Origin: Clostridia bacterium
GTDB taxonomy: Bacteria > Bacillota > Clostridia > Christensenellales > CAG-314
DNA: 56,243 bases
Assembly: GCA_017457305.1 (NCBI GenBank)
Contig: JAFTHP010000041.1
Coordinates: forward strand, 1 to 56,243
Direction of reading: 5' to 3'
The notes under the pieces were generated by a model. The model worked only from the letters and a program-made list of their open reading frames with translations, ran no database searches and was not told the DNA's origin. Within the stretch, counting starts at the first letter, position 1; every line of letters starts with the position of its first letter. Made by a program: the position numbers and the translations under genes. This document shows, piece by piece, positions 8,024 to 15,997 of the stretch.

Positions 8024-8054
8024 AAAAACATCCCTATCAAGTAGGGATGTTTTT
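8024..8054. terminator. Bidirectional terminator, mainly for the PadR gene
   Basis: 13-bp stem AAAAACATCCCTA (8024-8036) with TAGGGATGTTTTT (8042-8054), 5-nt loop, with T-runs on both strands. It lies just past the stop of the minus-strand PadR gene. I see nothing else in 7885-8023. Confidence 0.8.
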
Positions 8055-8064
8055 ATTTATAAGA

Positions 8065-9477
8065 TTAGTATTTTTTGTATAGTACGTAGAAAATTCCAAC
8101 AAAGCATGGCATCATCAAACCAATTCCACAGGGTATCAAAATCTTTTCTGCAACTTGTTCATAGTCGGAAAATTGAGTATTACCGAAAGCGTTTAGTGCT
8201 AGGGTAAACAAAATAATTATTCCGCAAAGTATTGATGCTGCTAGAATTAACTTTTTAAAGTTGAATTCCACCTTTTCTTTTCTAGATGGCTCCGTTGAAG
8301 CGTAAATGCTAAATGCAACTGGCATAATTAGCAAAACAGCCAAAGTAATAAGGAAAGGTTGCCAATTGGAAATAGAGATTGACGTTAAAGCAATAATTCC
8401 AAAATAGATAACTGCAAACAAATATGTAAGCCAAGCAGATTGACACAGTACTTTTGCTTGAGGAACTAGCATCTTACTCTTGTAGTTTGCTGTTGCATGG
8501 TTGTATATACGCATGCGTATTCCTTCTTGTGCAAAGTTATCCGCTATGCTCTCTAGTGGTGCAGAACGACGAGCATAAAAACTATTTGCTTGTTGCTGTT
8601 GTTGAAGGGCATCAAAGTTTTGCATATCGTCAAGTTGATCACCAAGAACACCCATCAAAACGTGTTGATAGTTCTCGCCGTTTGCGGTGTCTTGTGCGGC
8701 TGGCTGACGTTCACTTGCAACTTGCGCTAGACGCTCAAAACCAATCATAAAGTCATCTGGAGTATCTTGAACAACCTCAAAGCGTGCAAGTGTGCTTGCT
8801 TGAGTATCTTCTACTGGTTGAGGTGTTGGTTGTGGAGCTGGCTCTTGAACTTCTTCAACAACTGGTGCAGGTTCAACTTCTTCAACTACAACCACAGTTT
8901 CTTCGACTACTGTTTGAGGTTCTGGTTGAACATTTTCTTCAGGCTCAACAGTTGCTGTAAGCAAGTCTTCAATGTCAGAATCAACCTCGGCTTCTTCGTC
9001 ATCGAAATTTGCGCCAAGTGCAGCAAGACGACGTGCAATTTCATCCTGTTCGTCCAATTGTGATTTAACAGTGTTTTTACGTGTCTTCTTGCTAGATCTG
9101 CGGCCAAATAGTGGTGTGGCTTCGTCTTGGGAAATTGCTCTAACTTCTCCGGAGGTATCTACCAGGTTAGAAAGAACATCTCTTTGGTATTGCCACTCGC
9201 TAATAAACTGTTCGCAATTTGAGCGACCATTTGCAGTTAGTCTGTAGTAGCGCCTACGTCCGCCGTTGGATGACTCTCCCCAATAGGATGTAATAAGGTC
9301 ATCCTCCTCCAATCTTTTCAAGTAAGAGTAGAGTGTAGGTTGCTTAATTTGATATTTGTTTTCGGTACGATTTTTTATGTCTTTAGCAATCTCATATCCA
9401 TATTTGTCTTCGTTAATTAACGAACACAAAATGATGGTTTCAATATTGCCTTTCAAAAAGGTAAAATCACCACTCAT
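8065..9477 (-). CDS. PadR-type winged-helix regulator fused to a four-span membrane domain
   Basis: 470 aa. Residues 1-105 form a PadR winged helix (KGNIETIILCSLINEDKYG, then QPTLYSYLKRLEEDDLI and GGRRRYYRLTANG). Residues about 130-255 are acidic, low-complexity, Glu/Val/Pro/Gln-rich linker. Residues about 340-470 carry four predicted membrane helices and end in YVLYKKY. Typical PadR proteins are 100-180 aa and soluble, so this is a membrane-tethered regulator, perhaps sensing envelope stress or a lipophilic ligand. The strong Shine-Dalgarno AAGGAGGA and promoter 9504-9532 support the start. It is transcribed alone; targets are unknown, with autoregulation likely for the family. Confidence 0.8.
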   Translation of the reverse strand: MSGDFTFLKGNIETIILCSLINEDKYGYEIAKDIKNRTENKYQIKQPTLYSYLKRLEEDDLITSYWGESSNGGRRRYYRLTANGRSNCEQFISEWQYQRDVLSNLVDTSGEVRAISQDEATPLFGRRSSKKTRKNTVKSQLDEQDEIARRLAALGANFDDEEAEVDSDIEDLLTATVEPEENVQPEPQTVVEETVVVVEEVEPAPVVEEVQEPAPQPTPQPVEDTQASTLARFEVVQDTPDDFMIGFERLAQVASERQPAAQDTANGENYQHVLMGVLGDQLDDMQNFDALQQQQQANSFYARRSAPLESIADNFAQEGIRMRIYNHATANYKSKMLVPQAKVLCQSAWLTYLFAVIYFGIIALTSISISNWQPFLITLAVLLIMPVAFSIYASTEPSRKEKVEFNFKKLILAASILCGIIILFTLALNAFGNTQFSDYEQVAEKILIPCGIGLMMPCFVGIFYVLYKKY

Positions 9478-9503
9478 TGAAAAAAATCCTCCTTATTGAC
9501 TAT

Positions 9504-9532
9504 ATTTTAGTTTATTAGTCGATATATGTCAA
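9504..9532 (-). promoter_or_regulatory. Promoter and possible PadR operator upstream of the PadR-membrane gene
   Basis: On the minus strand TTGACA (9532-9527), 17-bp spacer, TAAAAT (9509-9504). The promoter sits between ATTGACTATAT and ATATATGTCAAT on the plus strand (about 9495-9532), an imperfect inverted repeat that is a plausible autoregulatory operator. Confidence 0.55.
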
Positions 9533-9634
9533 TATTTTGAACTACTATTTCACACATAATTGGTCTATTTTTTGGTATTTTGACACAATTTTTCTACTTT
9601 TTGCAATAAATTTCAAAAATACTAGGTAATGTTA

Positions 9635-9643
9635 TGCTAAAAT
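9635..9643 (+). promoter_or_regulatory. Extended -10 promoter, start at or next to the ATG
   Basis: TGCTAAAAT (extended TG 9635-9636, -10 TAAAAT 9638-9643). The predicted transcription start (9650-9651) coincides with the ATG at 9651, and there is no Shine-Dalgarno sequence. Confidence 0.45.
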
Positions 9644-9650
9644 TTTTCTT

Positions 9651-10442
9651 ATGAAAGTCGTGCTAAAAAGGACCTTTGACAAACGTGTAAAGTTTCTATA
9701 TAAAGGCGGAGAGTTAGTTGTTGAAGCTAATTGGAAAATGAGCTTGTCAAAAATTAAACAGTTAATATCAGAAAACTATCCCTGGATTCTTTCTCAAAAA
9801 ACAGCATATACGTCTACCAATGAAAGGAATTCTATGGATACAACTAATCATTTGTTGTGCGTAAGAGAGACGGAAAATTGTGTTCCGTCTTTCTATTCTA
9901 GTAACAGTGTTGAGCGAGATTCAATTAGCTACTCAAATATCGATCCAATAAATCTTAGGGCTCTATTTAATTATGAAAAAACATTGGTTTTGGGCAAAAT
10001 TTATGATATTAAATATGATAATATTAGCACTTTGGTTTCCGAAAATGAAGCCCTAGTTTTGCCAAAAAAAATCTATTTTCACAATGAAAATCGTATTAAA
10101 GCAATTAATTCTTACCTAAAGAAGATGGCCAATCTTTATGTTTCCGCCGAAATAAGCACTATAGGCACCCAGCTCTCACTTTGCCCACAGAAAATAGCAT
10201 TTTGCAAAATGACCAACTGGACTAATTGTAATATGGCTTGTTCAAAGTCTTTGGTGCTAAATTACAAAATAGTGCAATTGCCATCTGACCTTAGAAGCCT
10301 TATAATAATTCACTCTTTTGCCCACTTTACACATAAAGCTCATGATGATGCATTTTGGAATTACATGCTTAAAATTTTGCCAAACTTCACTATGCTAAAA
10401 GAAAAACTCCTGGCATTGGACTTTTTATTAGATTTAAACTAA
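9651..10442 (+). CDS. YgjP-like (PF01863) metallopeptidase homologue with a lost HExxH glutamate
   Basis: 263 aa. The C-terminal part follows the YgjP/SprT-like fold: LVLNYKIVQLPSDLRSLIIIH, then HSFAH at residues 221-225 and HKAHDDAFW, matching the family HELAH plus downstream His and FW. The catalytic glutamate of HExxH is replaced by Ser222. The family RWGSCS-type motif reads NWTNCN here, so the protein is probably catalytically dead. The N-terminus (KRTFDKRVKFLYKGGELVV) matches the family's first beta-strands. Length is close to the family's 230-250 aa. The frame is intact and codon use normal, so it looks like a retained pseudoenzyme rather than a pseudogene. It is divergent from the PadR gene and probably leaderless. 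Confidence 0.65.
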   Translation: MKVVLKRTFDKRVKFLYKGGELVVEANWKMSLSKIKQLISENYPWILSQKTAYTSTNERNSMDTTNHLLCVRETENCVPSFYSSNSVERDSISYSNIDPINLRALFNYEKTLVLGKIYDIKYDNISTLVSENEALVLPKKIYFHNENRIKAINSYLKKMANLYVSAEISTIGTQLSLCPQKIAFCKMTNWTNCNMACSKSLVLNYKIVQLPSDLRSLIIIHSFAHFTHKAHDDAFWNYMLKILPNFTMLKEKLLALDFLLDLN

Positions 10443-10463
10443 TAGATTAATCATTTAATTAAA

Positions 10464-10490
10464 AAAGGTTTTGCATATTGCAAAACCTTT
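10464..10490. terminator. Bidirectional terminator between the YgjP-like gene and lexA
   Basis: Perfect 11-bp stem AAAGGTTTTGC (10464-10474) and GCAAAACCTTT (10480-10490), loop ATATT. A run of six T on the minus strand makes it a good lexA terminator. Confidence 0.85.
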
Positions 10491-10528
10491 AATAATTAAG
10501 AGTTGAATTAGATAAACAATTTATTGTG

Positions 10529-11131
10529 TTAAAACTTTTTTATACTTCCTATAACCTTACCCAAAATGATTGGATCATCTTGTGGTGTAATAATGATGTC
10601 AGTCATGGTGTCATTTTCTGGGTGAAGCACAAGGTTGGGGGTTGTTGCAGCTAATCTTTTAACTGTCGCTTTTTCTTCCCACAAAGCAATGACAATATCA
10701 CCAATATCTGCAGATGCCTGTTTTTGAACAATAACATAGTCACCATCGAAAATCCCAGCATTAATCATGCTATCCCCTTGAATTCTAAGCATAAACAAAT
10801 CGTTACCAAGGAATAAATCCTGTGGAATGGGGAATTCGCCTTCGATATTTTCTACTGCCAGTATTCCTTTTCCTGCGCTTACATCACCAACTAATGGTAC
10901 ATAGTTAGCTTGCGCACGAGTTTGTGTGATGGACAAGGCTCTGCTTTTGTTTTCGTGAGGGGTAATCATACCCTTGCTACGTAATTTTTGAAGATAGTAG
11001 TGTACAGTAGATGGAGATTTAATAGCAAAATGATCCCCAATTTCTCGCACAGATGGAGCGTATCCTTTGTCGTTTATGAAGTTTTTAATATAAACGAAAA
11101 TTTCGTCTAGTCTTTTATCACCTTTTTTCAT
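10529..11131 (-). CDS. lexA: SOS repressor LexA
   Basis: 200 aa. N-terminal winged helix (GYAPSVREIGDHFAI near 23-37) binds SOS boxes; the C-terminal S24 peptidase has the dyad Ser121 (GDSM) and Lys158 (ATVKR). The RecA-stimulated self-cleavage site is Ala86-Gly87 in VSAGKG. LexA represses DNA-damage genes until RecA filaments trigger cleavage; recA is also in this window. The family alignment fits the ATG at 11131, yet the -10 box ends only 6 nt upstream and there is no Shine-Dalgarno, implying a leaderless mRNA. It is a single gene, downstream of hflX on the same strand. Confidence 0.96.
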   Translation of the reverse strand: MKKGDKRLDEIFVYIKNFINDKGYAPSVREIGDHFAIKSPSTVHYYLQKLRSKGMITPHENKSRALSITQTRAQANYVPLVGDVSAGKGILAVENIEGEFPIPQDLFLGNDLFMLRIQGDSMINAGIFDGDYVIVQKQASADIGDIVIALWEEKATVKRLAATTPNLVLHPENDTMTDIIITPQDDPIILGKVIGSIKKF

Positions 11132-11137
11132 AAGTTA

Positions 11138-11166
11138 AGTATATCACAATATTTTTTAAAATGCAA
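11138..11166 (-). promoter_or_regulatory. lexA promoter
   Basis: Minus strand TTGCAT (11166-11161), 17-bp spacer, TATACT (11143-11138). The expected start (11132-11131) coincides with the ATG. Confidence 0.7.
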
Positions 11167-11175
11167 GCATTTTTT

Positions 11176-11189
11176 GAAACTTTTGTTCG
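11176..11189. promoter_or_regulatory. SOS (LexA) box upstream of lexA
   Basis: GAAACTTTTGTTCG matches 8 of the 10 fixed positions of the Bacillota SOS box CGAAC-N4-GTTCG. It lies just upstream of the lexA -35 box, fitting autorepression. An overlapping 8-bp palindrome GTTCGAAC is also present at 11185-11192. Confidence 0.6.
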
Positions 11190-11203
11190 AACTATTTTTA
11201 ATA

Positions 11204-12427
11204 TTAGCAAAAATACAAATATTTTGTAAACTGCGTTACGTATTCTTTTCTGACTGTCGTATGCACCAAAACATAGTCATCGAAGTACTCTATATCGTAT
11301 TTATTTGTATAGTTATGCAATTTACCTAATAGTATTCCGCTTTCAAATAGTGGTGCCTTAAGTGTAATTTTTGCATACTTTTGCAAAACAAATTGACTAA
11401 TTGTATCTAATAAAACATCTACGTTTTGTCCAGTTTTTGCAGAGACAAACAGCACTTTGTTAGCACAGGAATTTGAAACAGAAATATCTGAAACGTCACA
11501 TTTGTTGTAAACTCTAATCAATGGAGCGGATGCATTTAGTTCTGCAAGTAATTGTTCCGTCACAGCTATATGTTCTTCAACGTGTTCGTCAGATATATCA
11601 CAAACATTTAGCAGTAAATCTGCGTTCGTAGCCTCTTCTAGCGTAGATTTAAATGCGTTTACTAATGTGTGTGGCAAATCACGTATAAATCCAACGGTAT
11701 CTATAAATAGAACTTCTATACCGCAATCTAAAACGCATTTTCTAACGGTTGCATCTAATGTTGCAAACAAAAGGTTATCTGCATAAACGTTTTCGCTTGT
11801 AATTCTGTTAAACAAGGTGGATTTGCCAGCATTAGTGTAGCCAACAAGCGCAATGGTAAACATGTCGTTTGCTGTACGTTTTTTACGGGTTAATTGACGT
11901 TGTTTTTCAATTTTTTCTAGCTCTTGTTTAAGAAAATGAATCCGTTTTCTTGCAAGACGTTTGTTCATTTCCAGCTTAGTTTCGCCAGGCCCGCGAGTTC
12001 CAATTCCAGCACCTTGTCTAGAAAAGTCACCTTCCGGTCTAGTTGCAAGATTGTATGTCAGCTGTGCTAATTCAACCTGTTTTTTACCTTCCGCAGAAGA
12101 AGCTCGAAGCGCAAAAATGTTCAAAATAAGGTCTATTTTGTCCAATATATCCACGTTTAGTGTTTTCTTTAAATATGTGCGTTGAGTGGATGATAAATTG
12201 CAACTAAAAATGGCAACCCCTATATCCTCGTTTATTTCAAGGGCTGCTTTGATCTCTTCGAGCTTTCCGAATCCAATGACCGATACTGGATCTATACTAT
12301 TGCGCTTTTGAGAAAAGGATAGTGCTATTTCCCCCTGTGCTGTTCGTATTAGCTCTTCTAGTTCCTTTAGCTCAATTTCGGGTGAGCTATCAGGAAATTG
12401 TACGTAAATCAGTGCTATTTTGTCCAT
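11204..12427 (-). CDS. hflX: Ribosome-associated GTPase HflX
   Basis: 407 aa. N-terminal HflX domain, a helical segment with the GTRGPGETKLEMNKR signature near 145-160, then a G domain: G1 VGYTNAGKST near 195-204, G3 DTVGFIRDLP, G4 NKCD and G5 VSAK. HflX splits stalled or hibernating 70S ribosomes after stress. Its ATG (12427-12425) overlaps the stop of the upstream tyrosine recombinase by one base (TAATG), indicating translational coupling; AAGGAC lies upstream. In B. subtilis the relative ynbA sits beside ynbB, and an ynbB-like gene is 2.3 kb upstream here. Confidence 0.95.
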   Translation of the reverse strand: MDKIALIYVQFPDSSPEIELKELEELIRTAQGEIALSFSQKRNSIDPVSVIGFGKLEEIKAALEINEDIGVAIFSCNLSSTQRTYLKKTLNVDILDKIDLILNIFALRASSAEGKKQVELAQLTYNLATRPEGDFSRQGAGIGTRGPGETKLEMNKRLARKRIHFLKQELEKIEKQRQLTRKKRTANDMFTIALVGYTNAGKSTLFNRITSENVYADNLLFATLDATVRKCVLDCGIEVLFIDTVGFIRDLPHTLVNAFKSTLEEATNADLLLNVCDISDEHVEEHIAVTEQLLAELNASAPLIRVYNKCDVSDISVSNSCANKVLFVSAKTGQNVDVLLDTISQFVLQKYAKITLKAPLFESGILLGKLHNYTNKYDIEYFDDYVLVHTTVRKEYVTQFTKYLYFC

Positions 12428-13515
12428 TAATAGTCCTTTTTGTCTTTGTTGGTAGGGTTGTTACCCATTGGTTCGCCCCTCAAATTAACCATTGTAGAAG
12501 CGTTCCTTCGTATATCATCTGTAATCGCTGCGTAATGTCGTTTAGTCGTGTTGACGTCTCTGTGTCCAAGAACATCGGCTACAACGTAAATATCGCCAGT
12601 GTTTCGGTAAAGTTGAGTGCCAAATGTTGAACGCAGCTTATGTGGCGTAATATGTTTAAGTGGTGTGGCTACAGAGCTGTACTTCTTAACAATGTTTTCT
12701 ACTGCTCTTGTTGTTATGCGCCGCTTTTGAAGGGACAAGAATAGTGCAGGTTCTTTTGCTAGCTCTTTGTTTGCAGTTCTTTCTAGGTAGTAATCGTATA
12801 AATATCCGGCAACTTCTTCAGAAAAATACAAAATTACACGCGCTCCGCCCTTGCGAGTAACAACAAAACTCAAGTTATCAAAGTTGACGTCCCCGACGTC
12901 TATGCCAACTAGCTCGCTAACACGAATACCAGTTCCCAACAATAGGCCCACAATTGCCAAATCCCTTGTTCGGGTGTTTTCTTGATACCTTTGTTGATGT
13001 TGACTAAGACCGTCCCCAGTGTCAATAACATCCATCATTGTGCCAATTTCGTGACCTTCCAAACGAATGATTTCCTTCTCCTTGATTTTAGGCGTATCAA
13101 CAGAGGCAGTGGGGTTGTACCTAATCAACTGTTTGCGCTCAAAGTATTTAATTAAAGACCTTATCGCTGACAATTTTCTGCTTTTTCCACGAGAACTATT
13201 TTTTACTATTGTGCCATTTTTGTCTTTATAGAGTTCCACGTAATTAAGATAAGCTTCAATTTCAAATGGAGAAAGCTTTTCTATATCCGAAGGTGTAATT
13301 TCCTTGGTTGTTCTACCCTTGAACTTGTAGTTTTTTGCGCATAAATATTCAAAAAAAGTGCGAATATCGTACGCATAATTTAGCCTTGTAAGAGTGGTGG
13401 TATTTGAAGATATACCCACAAAATACTCCATACAAAAGTCTGGAAGATCTTTTTCCAGTATCAGCTCTAATTTTCTTAAGTTTTCAGCGTCACGCTTTGT
13501 AAAATATGTACTCAT
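12427..13515 (-). CDS. Tyrosine recombinase (XerC/D-like)
   Basis: 362 aa. An N-terminal SAM-like core-binding domain (about 20-125) is followed by the catalytic domain with the full set R198 (GIRVSEL), K222, H292 and R295 (HKLRSTFG), H318 (VLGHRDV) and the nucleophile Y328 (KRHYAAIT). This family breaks and joins DNA at 11-bp arm sites, for example in dimer resolution or element integration. I chose the ATG at 13515: a promoter ends 6 nt upstream and the 68 codons of open frame further upstream have no domain character. It overlaps hflX by one base. Two inverted-repeat sites with shared arms lie 50-530 bp upstream. It could be the chromosomal Xer protein or a domesticated integrase. Confidence 0.88.
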   Translation of the reverse strand: MSTYFTKRDAENLRKLELILEKDLPDFCMEYFVGISSNTTTLTRLNYAYDIRTFFEYLCAKNYKFKGRTTKEITPSDIEKLSPFEIEAYLNYVELYKDKNGTIVKNSSRGKSRKLSAIRSLIKYFERKQLIRYNPTASVDTPKIKEKEIIRLEGHEIGTMMDVIDTGDGLSQHQQRYQENTRTRDLAIVGLLLGTGIRVSELVGIDVGDVNFDNLSFVVTRKGGARVILYFSEEVAGYLYDYYLERTANKELAKEPALFLSLQKRRITTRAVENIVKKYSSVATPLKHITPHKLRSTFGTQLYRNTGDIYVVADVLGHRDVNTTKRHYAAITDDIRRNASTMVNLRGEPMGNNPTNKDKKDY

Positions 13516-13521
13516 AATTAA

Positions 13522-13550
13522 ATTATATAGCAAATAGTGCAAAATTTCAA
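13522..13550 (-). promoter_or_regulatory. Recombinase promoter, start at the ATG
   Basis: Minus strand TTGAAA (13550-13545), 17-bp spacer, perfect TATAAT (13527-13522). Only 6 nt separate the -10 box from the ATG at 13515, so the transcript should be leaderless. Confidence 0.75.
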
Positions 13551-13561
13551 TAAAAATAGTG

Positions 13562-13607
13562 CATCTTTTCGCAAAATGATTTACTTTTATGATTTTACGA
13601 AAAGATG
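13562..13607. repeat. Inverted-repeat site A upstream of the recombinase promoter
   Basis: Left arm CATCTTTTCGCAAAA (13562-13576), 16-bp centre, right arm TTTTACGAAAAGATG (13593-13607). The 15-bp arms are complementary except one C/A position. The inner arms TTCGCAAAA and TTTTACGAA recur in site B. It lies 12 bp upstream of the -35 box, so binding here could control the recombinase. Confidence 0.6.
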
Positions 13608-14737
13608 ATAAGTATAAACCATGAAAATCTGTTAGAATCAACAATATTCTAAAATGAGTCAAATTAACGTGAGGCACAATGATATAGATCGTGTAAATGC
13701 AATAAATAGTACTAGACAATTTAATCGTTTGCTAGTAACGTATTCTAAAACCAGCAACGCAACCAGTAGAAGATACTCAAGCAAGCACAATTGTATAATA
13801 ACCGACTAAATTGTATTTGATAGCAGCAGAACGGATAAAAACGACAAAAGGAATTCTATTTTTTCTGTTAAAATAAAATATTGGTAGAAATAAATGGCTT
13901 GTACGGACACTTATGATAGCTATTTGTTCAGTTGTGCCTTAACTGCTACACTTATTTAAGGTGTAATATTTTCAGAAACTAAGTGGGGTGTAGCAAGATT
14001 ACACAAACATAACTATTCGCAAAACACAGCTTTTACGAATAGATAGTGGTAATTTTTAGCCAATTGAAGTAAAAACACCTAAATTACAAGCAATATGATT
14101 ATTTAAGTTTATTTATTCTAAACAAATAAGCTCATCAAATTATCAATTATTGTTGATGATATTGTATCTTGTCTGAATAAAGCAAACGATATTGAGCTTT
14201 AAATTTTACAATCATTTATTATAAATACAAGTTTAAATGAAGAGATAATTTTTAAATAAATATTGATATAACTAATCTACCGTGATTACCTTGAATCATC
14301 TTTTAAAACAGAATTTGCGATTTGTTATATATGCTTTTGTAGAATAATCCTTTAGCGCTCTGCTCACATAAATTCTTTATAGTCTAATAGGATGGCAAAT
14401 TTATAATATATCATCAATGCCTTCCACACATTAACAGCAACTAATTGACAATCAAATATATTTTGTAAATTAGTTTATTTAAATAATTCGTTGTATTAAT
14501 TATCTATTTTGATATTACATAATTTACTATAAAAATCAATATTCCTGTCCAAATTAGGCAATTTACAAACTGGTTGATACAGCCTTTCTAACAGAATGGA
14601 TGTTATCAGTAAGCTTTTTTCCCAGTTAAATATTGTTCGTTTTGTATGAACTTTACGCATTTTGACTAAATTATTTACATCAACAATCTAAACCTTATAA
14701 TACTTAACTCAAAAGTAACTAAACAATGTAAATAATA
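13608..14737. other. 1.1-kb gene-free AT-rich region
   Basis: No open frame longer than about 60 codons and no RNA gene recognised. Besides site B it has inverted repeats TTAGAAT/ATTCTAA (13632-13638 with 13646-13652) and TGCTACAC/GTGTAGCA (13944-13951 with 13988-13995), and CATCAA/TTGATG (14133-14158). In a window that is otherwise tightly packed this looks like a decayed or deleted segment near a recombinase, perhaps an old integration site. Confidence 0.5.
14014..14041. repeat. Inverted-repeat site B with 11-6-11 Xer core-site geometry
   Basis: Left arm TATTCGCAAAA (14014-14024), centre CACAGC (14025-14030), right arm TTTTACGAATA (14031-14041), with one mismatch between arms. The 11-6-11 layout is that of dif-type cores cut by tyrosine recombinases. 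Its sequence does not resemble the B. subtilis or E. coli dif that I remember. Confidence 0.5.
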
Positions 14738-14762
14738 AAAGAAGGCAAGATGCCTTCCTTTT
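14738..14762 (-). terminator. Terminator of the ynbB-like gene
   Basis: Minus-strand GAAGGCA and TGCCTTC form a 7-bp stem (14741-14757) with a 3-nt loop, followed by TTTTATTATT. Confidence 0.75.
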
Positions 14763-15932
14763 TTATTCTAAATATTGTAATACTTTTTCTAAAGCAATAA
14801 TTCCATGCTCAAAGGTTATTCCACCTTGAAGATAAACTATATATGGAGCTCTAATTGGACCATCACAACTTAGCTCAATTGATGAGCCTTGTACAAAGCA
14901 GCCTGCCGCCATAATTACTTGATCATTATATCCGGGCATATTCCATGGCTCTGGGGAAACATAGCCGTCAACGGGGGATGCGAACTGGACTGCCTGGCAG
15001 AATTTGATTACTTTGTCGGCCGAACCTAATTTTACCGAACAAACAATATCTCCAAAATGTTGATCAGCCTTTGGAAGAACTTCGTAGTTGAGGCTTTGTA
15101 ACACATCAGAAAACAATGCCGCCGTCTTTAGAGCTTGACAAACAACGTGTGGCGCCATAAAAAGCCCTTGATAAAACAATCTATAACCATATGCGTATGA
15201 GCCCACCTCGCTACCAACGGATGGCGCCGTGAGCCTTCCAGCAACTTGCTCAATCAAATGAGCTTTTCCTGCAACGTATCCTCCAGTTGGAGCAATTCCA
15301 CCGCCAATATTTTTGATAAACGAGCCCGCACAAAGGTCAACTCCAACAGCAGTCGGCTCTTTGGATTCCACAAATTCACCGTAGCAATTATCGCAAAAAA
15401 TAATGCTGTTTGGGGAAATTTGTTTGATTTTCATACAAATATCTTTAATTTGGTCGATGGAGAGAGCCAAACGCCATGAATACCCCCTAGAGCGTTGAAT
15501 ATAGACCATCTTAGGGTGTTTTTCGGCAATTGTCTTTATGGAAAGTTCTGTGTCAATTTGACCATCAATAAGAGGAATCTTTTCAAAACTGATACCAAAT
15601 TCGGCTAAACTGCCGTTATTTTTACCGAAAATTACGTCTTTTAATGTATCATAAGGCTCTCCTGTGATAGATAAAACTAAATCACCCGGACGCAAAACTC
15701 CGAACAAAGCCAAAGTTATAGCTTGAGTTCCAGAGGTAATCATAGGGCTTACGAGAGCACTTTCGGTACCAAATATTTGAGCGAGCACTTTTGCCAAAGT
15801 ATCTCTACCCGCATCGTCGTATCCATATCCACTTGTTCCAGAAAAATGCCTAAGAGCAATTCTGTTATCGATAAATGCATCTAGAACCTTTTTTTGATTA
15901 TCTAGCGCAGTTTTTTCGAATCTTTTATACAC
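14763..15932 (-). CDS. PLP-dependent enzyme of the YnbB/methionine gamma-lyase family (PF06838)
   Basis: 389 aa from GTG 15932. Family landmarks: GTSGYGYDDAGRDTL near 34-48, SGTQAITLALFGVLRPGD, FCDNCYGEFVE and the PLP lysine in SFIKNIGGGIAPTGGYVAG near 205. These cystathionine gamma-synthase-fold proteins are labelled aluminium-resistance or methionine gamma-lyase-like; the substrate is unproven. The start is doubtful. B. subtilis YnbB has about 20 more residues before QKKVLDAF, and the frame here stays open with compatible sequence (SIEKLTNSVYKRFEKT) back to TAA 15995-15993. It contains no other ATG, GTG or TTG, only ATT and ATA. No Shine-Dalgarno sequence precedes the GTG. Confidence 0.85.
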   Translation of the reverse strand: MYKRFEKTALDNQKKVLDAFIDNRIALRHFSGTSGYGYDDAGRDTLAKVLAQIFGTESALVSPMITSGTQAITLALFGVLRPGDLVLSITGEPYDTLKDVIFGKNNGSLAEFGISFEKIPLIDGQIDTELSIKTIAEKHPKMVYIQRSRGYSWRLALSIDQIKDICMKIKQISPNSIIFCDNCYGEFVESKEPTAVGVDLCAGSFIKNIGGGIAPTGGYVAGKAHLIEQVAGRLTAPSVGSEVGSYAYGYRLFYQGLFMAPHVVCQALKTAALFSDVLQSLNYEVLPKADQHFGDIVCSVKLGSADKVIKFCQAVQFASPVDGYVSPEPWNMPGYNDQVIMAAGCFVQGSSIELSCDGPIRAPYIVYLQGGITFEHGIIALEKVLQYLE

Positions 15933-15997
15933 ACTATTTGTTAATTTTTCAATAGATTTTTCAATTATCCTATTCTTTTGAAGTGTTTTTACTTAAT

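Noticed and set aside
8880..8960. A tandem repeat in the PadR linker (GTTGAAG/TTC-rich).
   Set aside because: It is explained by low-complexity Glu/Val/Pro coding sequence rather than a DNA repeat array.
13516..13719. A 68-residue N-terminal extension of the tyrosine recombinase.
   Set aside because: The extension contains the promoter TTGAAA-17-TATAAT and inverted-repeat site A, is Ile/Leu/His-rich without domain features, and known recombinases start near the chosen ATG.
13944..13995. Terminal inverted repeats of an insertion sequence or MITE.
   Set aside because: Arms are only 8 bp, no target-site duplication or transposase is visible, and no second copy is seen in the window.
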